Made by a program: the position numbers and the translations under genes. Positions 9,418 to 17,854 of a DNA stretch of 64,000 nucleotides are shown piece by piece. Every line of letters starts with the position of its first letter. The stretch's first letter is position 1. The stretch covers positions 5,307-69,306 of the forward strand of contig NZ_JBFRYC010000016.1 in assembly GCF_040892615.1 (NCBI RefSeq), written 5' to 3'. The notes under the pieces are model-generated. The model was not told where the DNA came from. It saw only the letters and a program-made list of their open reading frames with translations, and did no database searches. Origin of the DNA: Thioclava arctica. Lineage in GTDB: Bacteria > Pseudomonadota > Alphaproteobacteria > Rhodobacterales > Rhodobacteraceae.

Positions 9418-10375
9418 GCCAGGTGCTCCCCGCCGGGTCGGCAGTATTCATGACACGGTAGAGGCTGGCTTCACCGCTCATCGACGGCGCGAGGCTGTGC
9501 GCAAGTCTAGGCGGAACCGCGCAGGTGTCACCTGGAGCGAGAACCGTCTCACCGCCCTCCCACGCCAGACGCCAATGTCCGCGCATCACCAGAAGGACCT
9601 CGTGCGCCTCCAACGTGTAGGGCGTTTCGGAAAGCGAGCCGCGGGTGAGAAATTCAACGTCGAACCCCGGCCGGTCTCGCAGGAGCCCCTCGGCGCCGAT
9701 CACCTTTGCAGGTTCGTCTGCGGCGAGCGCCATCAGGTCCCAGTAACGCGCGACATAGTCGCGCACGACATCGCGAACGGGCGTTTCCGGAAATGCCTTG
9801 AGTTCTTCGTCCGTCAGCAACGGCATCGGGGCGACACCTTCCTGCGGATGCTCACCCTTCTTGCTATCGTAGAGCCGACCGTTTTCGCCCAGGACGAGGC
9901 CATGGTCGCGCGCGTCCTCAATCACCTGCGGCGCCCAGGTCACGCCACCGCCCGCATCGTCGCCGCCGAGGATAGCCATGATCATCCCGTAATCAGTGCC
10001 GATATTCTCGAAGCCGCGGAAAATGCCCGTCGGGATGTTGAAAATGTCGCCCTCCTCAAGCACGACTTCGCCTGCCGTCCCCCAACGCCCCCAGAAAAAG
10101 CGCCACCGGCCCTTGAGCACAAAGAAGACCTCGGCAGTCGTGTGCGAATGAAGGCTATTGCGGCAGTTGGGTGGTTGGCCCGCTGCCCCAATGTTGTAAC
10201 CGGGCGTCTCGGTGATGTGGACATGCTGATCGGCAGATTCCGACACTCCTCCACCGATGATGGTGAAGTTTTCCTTCTGATCCGAACCCGGCGTGTGCGC
10301 ATCGATAAACGCCGTGCAGCAGGGCTTCAGTTCGCCATAGCGAACGATGCGGGTTTCCATCTCAGTGGGGGTCAT
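9410..10375 (-). CDS. Double-cupin protein
   Basis: Protein of 321 residues with two cupin barrels. The first carries NSLHSHTTAEVFFVLKGRWRF with a plausible metal-binding His-x-His...Glu set and EEGDIFNIPTGIFRGFEN. The second, near residue 255, carries TLEAHEVLLVMRGHWRLAW but lacks the first His pair. The layout resembles bicupin dioxygenases or isomerases. The ATG at 10375 overlaps the upstream SnoaL-like gene by ATGA and has CAGGTGA upstream. A later Met (METRIVRYG) is also possible. The substrate is unknown. Confidence 0.75.
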   Translation of the reverse strand: MTPTEMETRIVRYGELKPCCTAFIDAHTPGSDQKENFTIIGGGVSESADQHVHITETPGYNIGAAGQPPNCRNSLHSHTTAEVFFVLKGRWRFFWGRWGTAGEVVLEEGDIFNIPTGIFRGFENIGTDYGMIMAILGGDDAGGGVTWAPQVIEDARDHGLVLGENGRLYDSKKGEHPQEGVAPMPLLTDEELKAFPETPVRDVVRDYVARYWDLMALAADEPAKVIGAEGLLRDRPGFDVEFLTRGSLSETPYTLEAHEVLLVMRGHWRLAWEGGETVLAPGDTCAVPPRLAHSLAPSMSGEASLYRVMNTADPAGSTWRG

Positions 10376-11346
10376 AAGTCACCTGTTTGAAGAAGGATCT
10401 GTTTCCAGATCGAGGTTTCGTCGTAGATCACGTAATCGCGGCGCAGCCCGCGCGGTCCGAATTCGGCATGGCATGCGCCCATGACATAGACCTCGGCGCC
10501 GGTGGGCCGGCCGAAGACGCCCCAGCCATCATGGCGCCCCGAGAGCGACCAGCGCAGCGCCGAGCGCGGCGGCATCAGCGGGTCATCAAGGCCGATCTGG
10601 TGCTCGATGCGAAACTCGGCCGAGGGAAAACTCGCGCGCAGGCCCATCCAGAACCGGTCGGCGGCCCCGGGCCCGTGCTCGGTGACGCCCCCCGGCAATT
10701 CAAGGTGGCACCCGCGGTCGTATTCGGCACCGATCGCGCGCATGTCCGCGTTCATGATACGCGTCAGCAGATCGCCGTGGCGGGCACCCCATTCGTTATC
10801 GTTGCCTTTACCCTTGTAGGGACCGGGCCGGTCGACGCTCGGTGTGAAAGGACGCACGCATGCGTCGGGTCCATCCTCGCGCGCGATCAGGTCGCGCGCG
10901 TAGGACTTGGGCTCCCATCCCATCTGGCGCACGATCGCGCCTTGATCGCGGATCAGCCATTCGTCGTTGATCTGATTGTCGATCGCGTGGCAGTCGGCGA
11001 TGATGCGGTAGCCGAGCTTCGTGCCGCTCGCTGGCCCGTAGACCCCATCCCCCGCATGGGTAGCAGTCGAGAAGATCCGGTGCGACGAGAGCATCCCCTC
11101 CTCCGGGGTGCCGGACCAGATCACATCCTCCGGCAGCAGAGTGCGGTCCGGAAATTCCGACAGGGTCGCCATGGTCGCAGCGATCACGCCCTCATTGCCG
11201 ACCACGATAGATGCCGGCGAACGGACGATGATATCGGGCGCGTAGTAGTCGTGAAGCGTCGCGATGCCGCGATCCTCCCAGATCTCACGCGTGATGCCGA
11301 TGATATAGTCGGGAAAGTCCCGAAACTTCGGGTCGAAACCCTTCAT
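10372..11346 (-). CDS. SnoaL/NTF2-like double-domain protein 1
   Basis: Protein of 324 residues apparently built from two NTF2-like (SnoaL-type) cone domains. The first half contains WEDRGIATLHDYYAPDIIVR and the second contains YDRGCHLELPGGVTEHGPGA. SnoaL-like domains bind hydrophobic or sugar-like ligands and catalyse aldol, dehydration or isomerisation steps. The ATG at 11346 is preferred: it overlaps the stop of the LacI gene (ATGA) and has GGAAGG nine bases upstream. It is one of three distantly similar genes at this locus (also 13129-14181 and 20403-21410). Confidence 0.7.
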   Translation of the reverse strand: MKGFDPKFRDFPDYIIGITREIWEDRGIATLHDYYAPDIIVRSPASIVVGNEGVIAATMATLSEFPDRTLLPEDVIWSGTPEEGMLSSHRIFSTATHAGDGVYGPASGTKLGYRIIADCHAIDNQINDEWLIRDQGAIVRQMGWEPKSYARDLIAREDGPDACVRPFTPSVDRPGPYKGKGNDNEWGARHGDLLTRIMNADMRAIGAEYDRGCHLELPGGVTEHGPGAADRFWMGLRASFPSAEFRIEHQIGLDDPLMPPRSALRWSLSGRHDGWGVFGRPTGAEVYVMGACHAEFGPRGLRRDYVIYDETSIWKQILLQTGDL

Positions 11347-12365
11347 GATTTCCATCCTTCCGGTAGGCGAGCCGAACCGCGCACGATGAGCGGTGACTCG
11401 ATCGCCACATGTCGCGGCGGCGTTTTCTGCTCTGCAATCCTGTCGAGCAGGATCTCGACGGTTGCAGCGACCATTCGTCTTGCGCGCTGGCGCACGGTCG
11501 TGAGGTCGTAGGCGGGCCAAGCCGCTGGCGGGACGTCATCGTAGGCAACCACGGAAACGTCGTTAGGGATCGAAAGCCCAAGTTCGAACCGCAGCACGTC
11601 CATGACCCCGAACGCCATGTGATCATTGGTGACGAATACGGCGTCAGGACGCTCCTTGCTCGCAAAGAGCTGTCGCGTCGCTTCGCGCGCCTTATCGATG
11701 TTGAAGTTGCCGATCTCGCGACCGCAGAAGTCGAGCCCGGCTTCCGCGAGCCCTGCTCGGAACCCCGACTCCCGGTCTCGTTGCGTCGAGGCGCCCTCCC
11801 AGCCCGCAATATGAGCGATTCTTCGATGGCCGCCGGCGACAAGGAATCGCGCAGCGTCCCTCGCGCCCCCGAAATTGTCGGAAGCGACCGAAGATACCCC
11901 CTGATCTTCTTGGTAACGGTTGAAGAGCACCACGGGGACGCCCGCGGCTTCGCAGCGCGCCCCGAGCTCCGAAGACATCGCGACAGAGGCCATGATGATC
12001 CCGTCGACCTGGTAGTCGAGGATTTCCTGCAGCACATGATCGACATTGCCCGCGGTGTGAGAGGCCATGAAGACGAGCACGTGGTATCCTTCGGCCTGCA
12101 AAGCATTGGAGAGGCGCTCAACCGCTTCGGGATAGAAGTAGTTTTCGAGATAGGCGACCACGAGGCCGATGATCCGGCTGCGTCCGGTAATGAGGGAGCG
12201 CGCGAGAATATTCGGGCGATAGCTGAGCTTGGCGGCGGCCGCATGAACCTTCTCGGCGGTCTTTTTCGAAACCGACGCGCCCGGCGTGAAGACGCGGCTT
12301 ACCGCGGACTGGCTGACGCCCGCCAGACGCGCCACTTCAAGGGATGTAATCTTTTCATTTGCCAT
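11343..12365 (-). CDS. LacI-family transcriptional regulator
   Basis: Regulator of 340 residues. The N-terminal HTH (SLEVARLAGVSQSAVSRVF) is followed by the hinge helix KVHAAAAKLSYRPNILARSL and a periplasmic-binding-protein-like sensor domain (GLVVAYLENYFYPEAVERL). The ATG at 12365 overlaps the stop of the SDR gene (ATGA). It lies inside the operon it probably controls. Two palindromes at 20200-20219 and 20256-20275 match the general LacI-type half-site TTTGCAAACG and are its likely operators. The inducer is likely a sugar or a related compound imported by the adjacent ABC system. Confidence 0.9.
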   Translation of the reverse strand: MANEKITSLEVARLAGVSQSAVSRVFTPGASVSKKTAEKVHAAAAKLSYRPNILARSLITGRSRIIGLVVAYLENYFYPEAVERLSNALQAEGYHVLVFMASHTAGNVDHVLQEILDYQVDGIIMASVAMSSELGARCEAAGVPVVLFNRYQEDQGVSSVASDNFGGARDAARFLVAGGHRRIAHIAGWEGASTQRDRESGFRAGLAEAGLDFCGREIGNFNIDKAREATRQLFASKERPDAVFVTNDHMAFGVMDVLRFELGLSIPNDVSVVAYDDVPPAAWPAYDLTTVRQRARRMVAATVEILLDRIAEQKTPPRHVAIESPLIVRGSARLPEGWKS

Positions 12366-13129
12366 CAGTCCGCCGTCCAACCTCCGTCCACCATCAATGC
12401 CGTGCCCGTGACCAACGCTGACGCATCGGTCGCGAGGTAAAGAACCGCTCCCATCACATCCTGCACTTCACCTGCACGGCCCAACTTGATTTTCTCGAGA
12501 AGCCACGCTCGCCGCTCGGAATCGCAGAATGACGGCTCGGTCAGCGGCGTGCGGATGAAGGTCGGGCACACAGTGTTGACCCGGATGCCGGCCTTTCCCC
12601 ATTCCAGCGCCATCGCCTTGGTGAAGCCCTCGACCGCATGTTTGCTCGCGCAATAAAGGGCTCGATCGATGCCGCCGACATGTCCCATCTGGCTCGAAAT
12701 ATTGATTAGCGAACCACCTCGGCCTGCCTCGATCAATCCACGAGCGACCGCTTGGGTCAGGAAATAGGCCCCGCGCAGATTGACCGCCGTGACCGCATCG
12801 AAGTCATCCTCCGTCGTTTCGAGCGCCGGCGCATGGCGCGCAAGCCCTGCGGCATTGACGAGAATGTCATAGGGTCCAGCTTGAGTGACGGACGCACGGG
12901 TCGCTGCAACGTCTGCAACGTCGAGCGGCAACGCCTGCGCTGCCCATCCCCGTGCCGTGAAATTCTCGCGAAGCTCTTCGAGCCGATCCACCGAGCGCGC
13001 AGCGAGCGTCACCTCTGCCCCGGCCTCGGCGAGCGCCACGGCGCAGCCGAGCCCGATCCCCGAACTCGCGCCCGTTACGAGCGCCCGCCGCCCGTCGAGT
13101 CGGAAAGAGGGTGTGCACGGCAGATCCAT
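12365..13129 (-). CDS. SDR-family oxidoreductase
   Basis: Classical short-chain dehydrogenase of 254 residues. The Rossmann motif is TGASSGIGLG near residue 19, NAAG is near 90, and the catalytic Ser-Tyr-Lys set is ISSQMGH with YCASKHA near 145-160. The C-terminal segment GTALMVDGGWTAD is typical. The residue pattern after strand 2 (LAARSVDRLEEL) carries Arg and suggests NADP preference. It is coupled to neighbours on both sides (ATGA downstream, one-base overlap upstream). It probably oxidises or reduces a polyol or keto-sugar intermediate. Confidence 0.92.
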   Translation of the reverse strand: MDLPCTPSFRLDGRRALVTGASSGIGLGCAVALAEAGAEVTLAARSVDRLEELRENFTARGWAAQALPLDVADVAATRASVTQAGPYDILVNAAGLARHAPALETTEDDFDAVTAVNLRGAYFLTQAVARGLIEAGRGGSLINISSQMGHVGGIDRALYCASKHAVEGFTKAMALEWGKAGIRVNTVCPTFIRTPLTEPSFCDSERRAWLLEKIKLGRAGEVQDVMGAVLYLATDASALVTGTALMVDGGWTAD

Positions 13130-14181
13130 CAGAGCGCCCTCCCTGTCTCGGGGTCGAAACCGGTGCGAGCCTTGTTGAATTCGCGCAGCCGCGAGAACAC
13201 GTCGACGCCGATCTGGTCATACATGTGCAAGAGATCGACAAGCACCCAGTTCTCGCGGATCAGCCCGTTTTCGAGCCGCCAGAAATCGAGGCTGCGCATC
13301 TTGATGCGCGTGTCATTGGGCGCAATGCCCAGCCAGCCGCTGGCGGTGATCGTCTGGATCATATTGGGCCAGCCGGTCACCGCAGCGTAATTGTGATCAC
13401 CGAAGAAATGATGGTCGATCTCGTCCACATATTTCCCACGGTCCGGCATCCCGTTGAGAAACGGGATCTGGTGCCAGTTGCGAAAGCCCTTGATGCCACG
13501 GCCGGTGCCGATCCCCGAGGGACCATACCAGTTCATGCGCGGATGCCAGAACCGCTCCATTTCCATGATTTCCGGGCCGCCCTGCGCGGGGTGGCGCGTC
13601 ATACATTCTAGCATATCGATAATGTGCTGGCAGGTGCGGCGTCCGGTTGCCTCGTCATGAGGCCCCGGCACGAAACCGTCCTGCGTCGCAGGTGCGGGCA
13701 CCTGCCATTCGCGCCCCAGGCTACGCTGCATCGGCCAAGCTCCGGCCTGCATCATGACCTCGGGAAGATCCCATATCGCCTGAAATTCGACGGCACGGCC
13801 ATTCTCGATGCGGTAGAACTCGTGAAAGCGCATGGCAACCTGATGACCAGTTGCAGGAATGTCAAGCAAAGGGCGCTCGAAGCTGCCAGTATAATAGCCG
13901 CCGCAGCCGACCCAATCAGCGCCCTCCGGCGTCTGCCCCGCCATCACAATATAATCGCGCCGCTCGAGATCGGGCCATGCTGAAAGAAGCGGTCCATAGG
14001 CCCCGTCGTAGAAATCCGCAGGCCCCACGAAGGTGCCGAAAGGATGCGACAGGTGGATCGTCGCGTCAGGCGCAAAGACCGCCTCGAGAGCCGCGCGCAC
14101 AGTCCCGGCCTCGAAGTCATACATCGCTGCACGAAGGGGTGCGATCAGCGCCTTGTGTTGACTATGCTGGTCAAGGCTCAT
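13129..14181 (-). CDS. SnoaL/NTF2-like double-domain protein 2
   Basis: Protein of 350 residues with two SnoaL-like halves. The first is LEAVFAPDATIHLSHPFGTF and the second contains WHPRMNWYGPSGIGTGRGIK. The second half resembles the protein encoded at 20403-21410, where the matching stretch is WWGPDGIGATYTI, so the two are probably paralogues. The ATG at 14181 overlaps the HisD-family gene stop (ATGA) and is chosen over upstream in-frame starts. Both halves keep aromatic and acidic residues on the pocket side, so both may be functional. Confidence 0.72.
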   Translation of the reverse strand: MSLDQHSQHKALIAPLRAAMYDFEAGTVRAALEAVFAPDATIHLSHPFGTFVGPADFYDGAYGPLLSAWPDLERRDYIVMAGQTPEGADWVGCGGYYTGSFERPLLDIPATGHQVAMRFHEFYRIENGRAVEFQAIWDLPEVMMQAGAWPMQRSLGREWQVPAPATQDGFVPGPHDEATGRRTCQHIIDMLECMTRHPAQGGPEIMEMERFWHPRMNWYGPSGIGTGRGIKGFRNWHQIPFLNGMPDRGKYVDEIDHHFFGDHNYAAVTGWPNMIQTITASGWLGIAPNDTRIKMRSLDFWRLENGLIRENWVLVDLLHMYDQIGVDVFSRLREFNKARTGFDPETGRAL

Positions 14182-15503
14182 TCCGCGGCCTCCCGGTAGG
14201 GCGCACCGGCGCCGTAGGGCACATTGATGCCGCCGTAGCGGCGGACGCGGATATTGCACTGCTCGGCGTGACCGACAAAACCTTCAAGCATGCACAAACG
14301 CGAGCCGTATTCGCCCACCATCGTTGCAGCCGCATCGGTGACGACACGCTGATAGCTATGGGTTTTGAGGAATTTTCCCACCCATAGGCCACCAGTGTAG
14401 CGCCCGGCCTTCTTGGTCGGCAGTGTATGGTTTGTGCCGATCACCTTATCACCATTGGCGACATTGGTGCGTGGGCCAAGGAACAGCGCGCCATAGCTGG
14501 TCATGTTCTCAAGATACCAGTCGTCGCGATCCGTCATCACCTGCACATGCTCGGACGCGATGTCGTTGGCGACCTTCAGCATTTCGGCGTGATCTGCGCA
14601 GAGAATAACCTCGCCATAGTCCTCCCAGCTCTTGCCAGCGGTCTCGGCTGTCGGCAGCACCGTTAACAACCGCTCGATCTCGGCCAAGGTTTCCACGGCG
14701 AGCTTACGCGAATTTGTTACGAGCACGGCGGGCGAGTTATACCCATGCTCCGCCTGTCCCAAAAGGTCGGTCGCGCAAAGCTCCGCATCTACCGTCTCGT
14801 CGGCGATGACCATTGTTTCGGTCGGCCCTGCGAAAAGATCGATCCCGACGCGTCCGAAAAGCTGGCGCTTCGCTTCGGCCACAAAGGCATTGCCCGGACC
14901 CACGAGCATATGGACCGGTTCGATCGTCTCGGTGCCAAGCGCCATCGCTCCTACCGCCTGGATCCCGCCAAGCACGTAGATCTCATGGGCCCCACCCATG
15001 TGCATCGCGGCGATCACTCCCGGATTGGGTTCTCCCTTGAAAGGCGGCGTCGCAGCCGCGATCCGCGGCACACCCGCGACGGAAGCCGTAGCCACCGACA
15101 TATGCGCCGAGGCCACCATCGGGAATTTCCCGCCCGGCACATAGCACCCCACCGATTGCACCGGGATATTGCGGTGACCCAGGATTACACCAGGCAAAGT
15201 CTCGACTTCGAGATCGGTCATCGAGGCCCGTTGCGCACGCGCAAACTTCACCACCTGGTCGTGAGCAAAACGGATATCAGCCATCTCGCGCGTAGAAACC
15301 TTCGAGACAATCGCCTCGATGTCTGAGGCGCTAAGCCGAAACGCAGGGGGACTGTAGCGGTCAAATTTCTCCGACATCTCGCGCACTGCGGCATCACCAC
15401 GCTTGTCGATATCGGCAAGCGCTGTTTGCACGATGCCGCGCACCTTGGCGTCATCTTCGGTGCGCTCTGCCTCGGGTTTTCCTCGTTTCAGATAGTCGGC
15501 CAT
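14178..15503 (-). CDS. HisD-family dehydrogenase (catabolic polyol dehydrogenase?)
   Basis: Zinc- and NAD-dependent dehydrogenase of 441 residues related to histidinol dehydrogenase. Family motifs are GPGNAFVAEAKRQLFGRVGI, DLFAGPTETMVIAD, LLGQAEHGYNSPAV (Gln and His zinc ligands) and the late His in FVGHAEQCNIR. No other histidine-biosynthesis gene is nearby and it sits in a sugar-uptake operon. A catabolic paralogue is therefore likely, comparable to sulfopropanediol dehydrogenase HpsN of roseobacters. The ATG at 15503 has GGAGG seven bases upstream. The family is certain; the substrate is not. Confidence 0.85.
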   Translation of the reverse strand: MADYLKRGKPEAERTEDDAKVRGIVQTALADIDKRGDAAVREMSEKFDRYSPPAFRLSASDIEAIVSKVSTREMADIRFAHDQVVKFARAQRASMTDLEVETLPGVILGHRNIPVQSVGCYVPGGKFPMVASAHMSVATASVAGVPRIAAATPPFKGEPNPGVIAAMHMGGAHEIYVLGGIQAVGAMALGTETIEPVHMLVGPGNAFVAEAKRQLFGRVGIDLFAGPTETMVIADETVDAELCATDLLGQAEHGYNSPAVLVTNSRKLAVETLAEIERLLTVLPTAETAGKSWEDYGEVILCADHAEMLKVANDIASEHVQVMTDRDDWYLENMTSYGALFLGPRTNVANGDKVIGTNHTLPTKKAGRYTGGLWVGKFLKTHSYQRVVTDAAATMVGEYGSRLCMLEGFVGHAEQCNIRVRRYGGINVPYGAGAPYREAAE

Positions 15504-15608
15504 GTCATTCCTCCGTTTGGTGTTGCCGGCGGCCATCAGGCCGGGCGCGGCGGTGTCTTTTCGCCGCAGTCGAAAGCCTCCCGGCCCTCCCCTGCGAAAA
15601 CGTTTGCC

Positions 15609-16766
15609 CTACCCCTTCACAGCGCCGGCGGTCAGGCCGCTGACGATCTGGCGCTGGAACACCATGACCAGCAGCAAGAGCGGCGCCGTGATCGACACCG
15701 CGGCCGCCACAGCCTGCACCTGATCAGTCGTCGTCGTCTCGCGATTGAAGAAGCTCATGATCGCGGGGACCATGGTCTGGTTTTGCGCGTCCAGCAGCAG
15801 CGAGCACACGAGAAAGTCGTTATAGGCGAGCAGGAAACTGAACAGGCCCGTCGTGATGACACCCGGCCACATGACGGGCATGATGACCCAACGAAAAGCC
15901 TGGAAATGGGTGCAGCCATCGACACGCGCCGCCTCGTCAAGATCAGCGGGGATGTTCTGGAAGAACGAGCGCAGCATCCAGATCGTGAATGGCTGGTTGA
16001 TTGCCACCAAGACCGCGATCACGGCCCACGGCTGGCCGTAAAGCGTGGGCGCATGATCGCCCAGGATCGGTCGCAGGTATTCAGCGGAGTTGATGAAAAC
16101 CGGAAGGTAGCCGGCGACCAGCACCGAATGCGGCAAAGCCCGAAACACTAGCGCAATGATCAATATCCAGAAGGCGAACGAGCCACCCGCTCGCGCGAGC
16201 GCATAGCCAGCGAGTGTGCCCACCGTGAGCGAGACGGTGACCACACCCCCGGTAATAAGCATGGAATTGGCGAAGTTGCGATAGAACTGCCGATCAACCC
16301 AAACCGCGCGATATTGCTCTGTCGTCAGACCGACAACCTTGTGCCCGAGCGGTCCCGCGATCGCGTCCAGTGCATGAGCGACCGGCGGCAGAAGAGTGAA
16401 GAAGACGACCACAAAAAGCGCTCCGAACAGGCTAGCCCCGGCGATCCAGCCCAAAGCAATCCAGCCCGCGGGCGAATACCGCCTCACCAGCACCGGCAGG
16501 CGACGCATCGCAAACCAAGCGGTGAAGATCAGCACAACGAGGCCGAGCAGGATATCAAGCACCGACAGCCCATGCCCCGCCGCCAGCGTCGCGGGCCCGA
16601 AGATGACCGCGAAGGGATTTTGCGAGAAGGCATCGATGGGCAACTTGAAGCTCATCACGGCAACCCAGAAGATCGGAAAGGCTGCCAGCAACGACCAGAA
16701 AATCAGGAAGATGGCGGATCCGGCACGCAGACCGAAAGACTGCTGCAAAGCTTTAGGCGTGGACAT
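15609..16766 (-). CDS. Carbohydrate ABC transporter permease (MalG/UgpE-like)
   Basis: Inner-membrane permease of 385 residues. A long N-terminal section with extra hydrophobic segments precedes the standard core. The EAA-type coupling loop is PADLDEAARVDGCTHFQAFR near residue 280. The ATG at 16766 overlaps the stop of the preceding permease gene (TGATG); the frame has a TTG one codon earlier that is unlikely to be used. The 105-base gap to the HisD-family gene downstream contains a partial LacI-type half-site (AACGTTTGC at 15599-15607). Confidence 0.88.
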   Translation of the reverse strand: MSTPKALQQSFGLRAGSAIFLIFWSLLAAFPIFWVAVMSFKLPIDAFSQNPFAVIFGPATLAAGHGLSVLDILLGLVVLIFTAWFAMRRLPVLVRRYSPAGWIALGWIAGASLFGALFVVVFFTLLPPVAHALDAIAGPLGHKVVGLTTEQYRAVWVDRQFYRNFANSMLITGGVVTVSLTVGTLAGYALARAGGSFAFWILIIALVFRALPHSVLVAGYLPVFINSAEYLRPILGDHAPTLYGQPWAVIAVLVAINQPFTIWMLRSFFQNIPADLDEAARVDGCTHFQAFRWVIMPVMWPGVITTGLFSFLLAYNDFLVCSLLLDAQNQTMVPAIMSFFNRETTTTDQVQAVAAAVSITAPLLLLVMVFQRQIVSGLTAGAVKG

Positions 16767-17788
16767 CAATGCGCCCCCTTATGATCGCGCCAGGTCTTGC
16801 GCAGGAGTGGAATGAGAAGGATCACAATGCCGACCATCGTCAGCATCGCGCTGGCCGAGGCACGGCTGATCGAGCGATTGCCGGACTGATCGGGTTCGAG
16901 GAACTGGTAGGTCAGCCATTGCAGCGAGATCACATGGCTTTGCGACGCAAAACCGACGATCTCTTCGAAGACCCGGTAAGCATCCATCAGGTGGATCAGG
17001 GCAACGAAAACTATCAGTGGCATCAGATGCGGGATCACTACATAGCGCAGCCGCTCGAACCGGCTCGCCCCATCGATGACGGCGCTCTCAAGCGTGTCCT
17101 GATTGACCGTTTGCAAACCAGCGTAGAACACCACAAAAGCGAAGGGTGCAACGTGCCAGACCCGGAAGAAGAGGATCAGGATCTCGATCGTCCAGCCATG
17201 AGCGAACATATAGACTTGGTGCCCCAGCAAGTGGTTCAGCGCGGCTGTCAGAATGCCGTCACCAACAAAAAGCCACCGGATGGAAAGCGCTCCGATTACC
17301 GGCGTGATGATGAAGGGCAACAAGGAGATAAAGATCACCTGGCCCCGGATTTCGCGCGCGGCATTGTTCACGGCAAGGGCGATTGCCAGACCCAAGCCGA
17401 TCACAAAGGGCAAGGTGATGAGAGTGAAGGTCAGGGTGAAACGCAGCGCTTTCCAGAAATCGATCGCCATCAGGTCCGACCAGCTACGTTTCGCGAAAGC
17501 CTCGGCGACGCGCCCCAACTCAAGCACGTTGCCATAGCTCTTCCAGCCGACGAATTCAGTCTGGGTCTCGACCTTGCCGTCAGTTCCGATGCGCGGCTGC
17601 AGCTTGTCTTCGGTCGTGCAAATCTGCTTGAGGAATCCCGGAGTGCAAGTCTCGACCTGAACCTTGTCATAGATCGGCTGCGTAACGTGGAAGCTGTTCC
17701 AGAACACCGTCGCAAGCGGCGCGGCGATGAAGACCAGCATCATCACCACGGACGGGGCGATGAAGGCCAGGAATGTCTTGCGTTTCAT
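16766..17788 (-). CDS. Carbohydrate ABC transporter permease (MalF/UgpA-like)
   Basis: Permease of 340 residues. The first helix (FLAFIAPSVVMMLVFIAAPL) is followed by a periplasmic loop of about 60 residues with two Cys (ETCTPGFLKQICTTEDK). Core helices come next, with the coupling loop ESAVIDGASRFERLRYVVIP near residue 230. It begins after a hairpin that follows the binding-protein gene and is coupled to the MalG-like gene. The Cys-containing loop may form a disulphide in the periplasm. Confidence 0.9.
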   Translation of the reverse strand: MKRKTFLAFIAPSVVMMLVFIAAPLATVFWNSFHVTQPIYDKVQVETCTPGFLKQICTTEDKLQPRIGTDGKVETQTEFVGWKSYGNVLELGRVAEAFAKRSWSDLMAIDFWKALRFTLTFTLITLPFVIGLGLAIALAVNNAAREIRGQVIFISLLPFIITPVIGALSIRWLFVGDGILTAALNHLLGHQVYMFAHGWTIEILILFFRVWHVAPFAFVVFYAGLQTVNQDTLESAVIDGASRFERLRYVVIPHLMPLIVFVALIHLMDAYRVFEEIVGFASQSHVISLQWLTYQFLEPDQSGNRSISRASASAMLTMVGIVILLIPLLRKTWRDHKGAH

Positions 17789-17818
17789 AACGGTCTCCGC
17801 TGCGCCGGTGAGTGAGAG

Positions 17819-17846
17819 CCGCGCGACGATCCAGGGCGTCGCGCGG
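17819..17846 (-). terminator. Intercistronic hairpin after sugar-binding-protein gene
   Basis: Ten-base perfect stem (CCGCGCGACG with CGTCGCGCGG) around an 8-base loop. It lies between the binding-protein gene and the first permease gene, and has no T-tract. It probably stabilises the 3' end of binding-protein mRNA, the same arrangement as at 2148-2174 in the peptide operon. Confidence 0.55.
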
Positions 17847-17854
17847 CGCGGGAC

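Noticed and set aside
9221..10390. Plus-strand frame of 389 codons opposite the cupin and hydrolase genes
   Set aside because: Both minus-strand genes have motifs and coupled starts; the plus frame has none.
16769..17815. Plus-strand frame of 348 codons opposite the MalF-like permease
   Set aside because: Translation is polar, Asp/His/Gln-rich antisense sequence with no domain.
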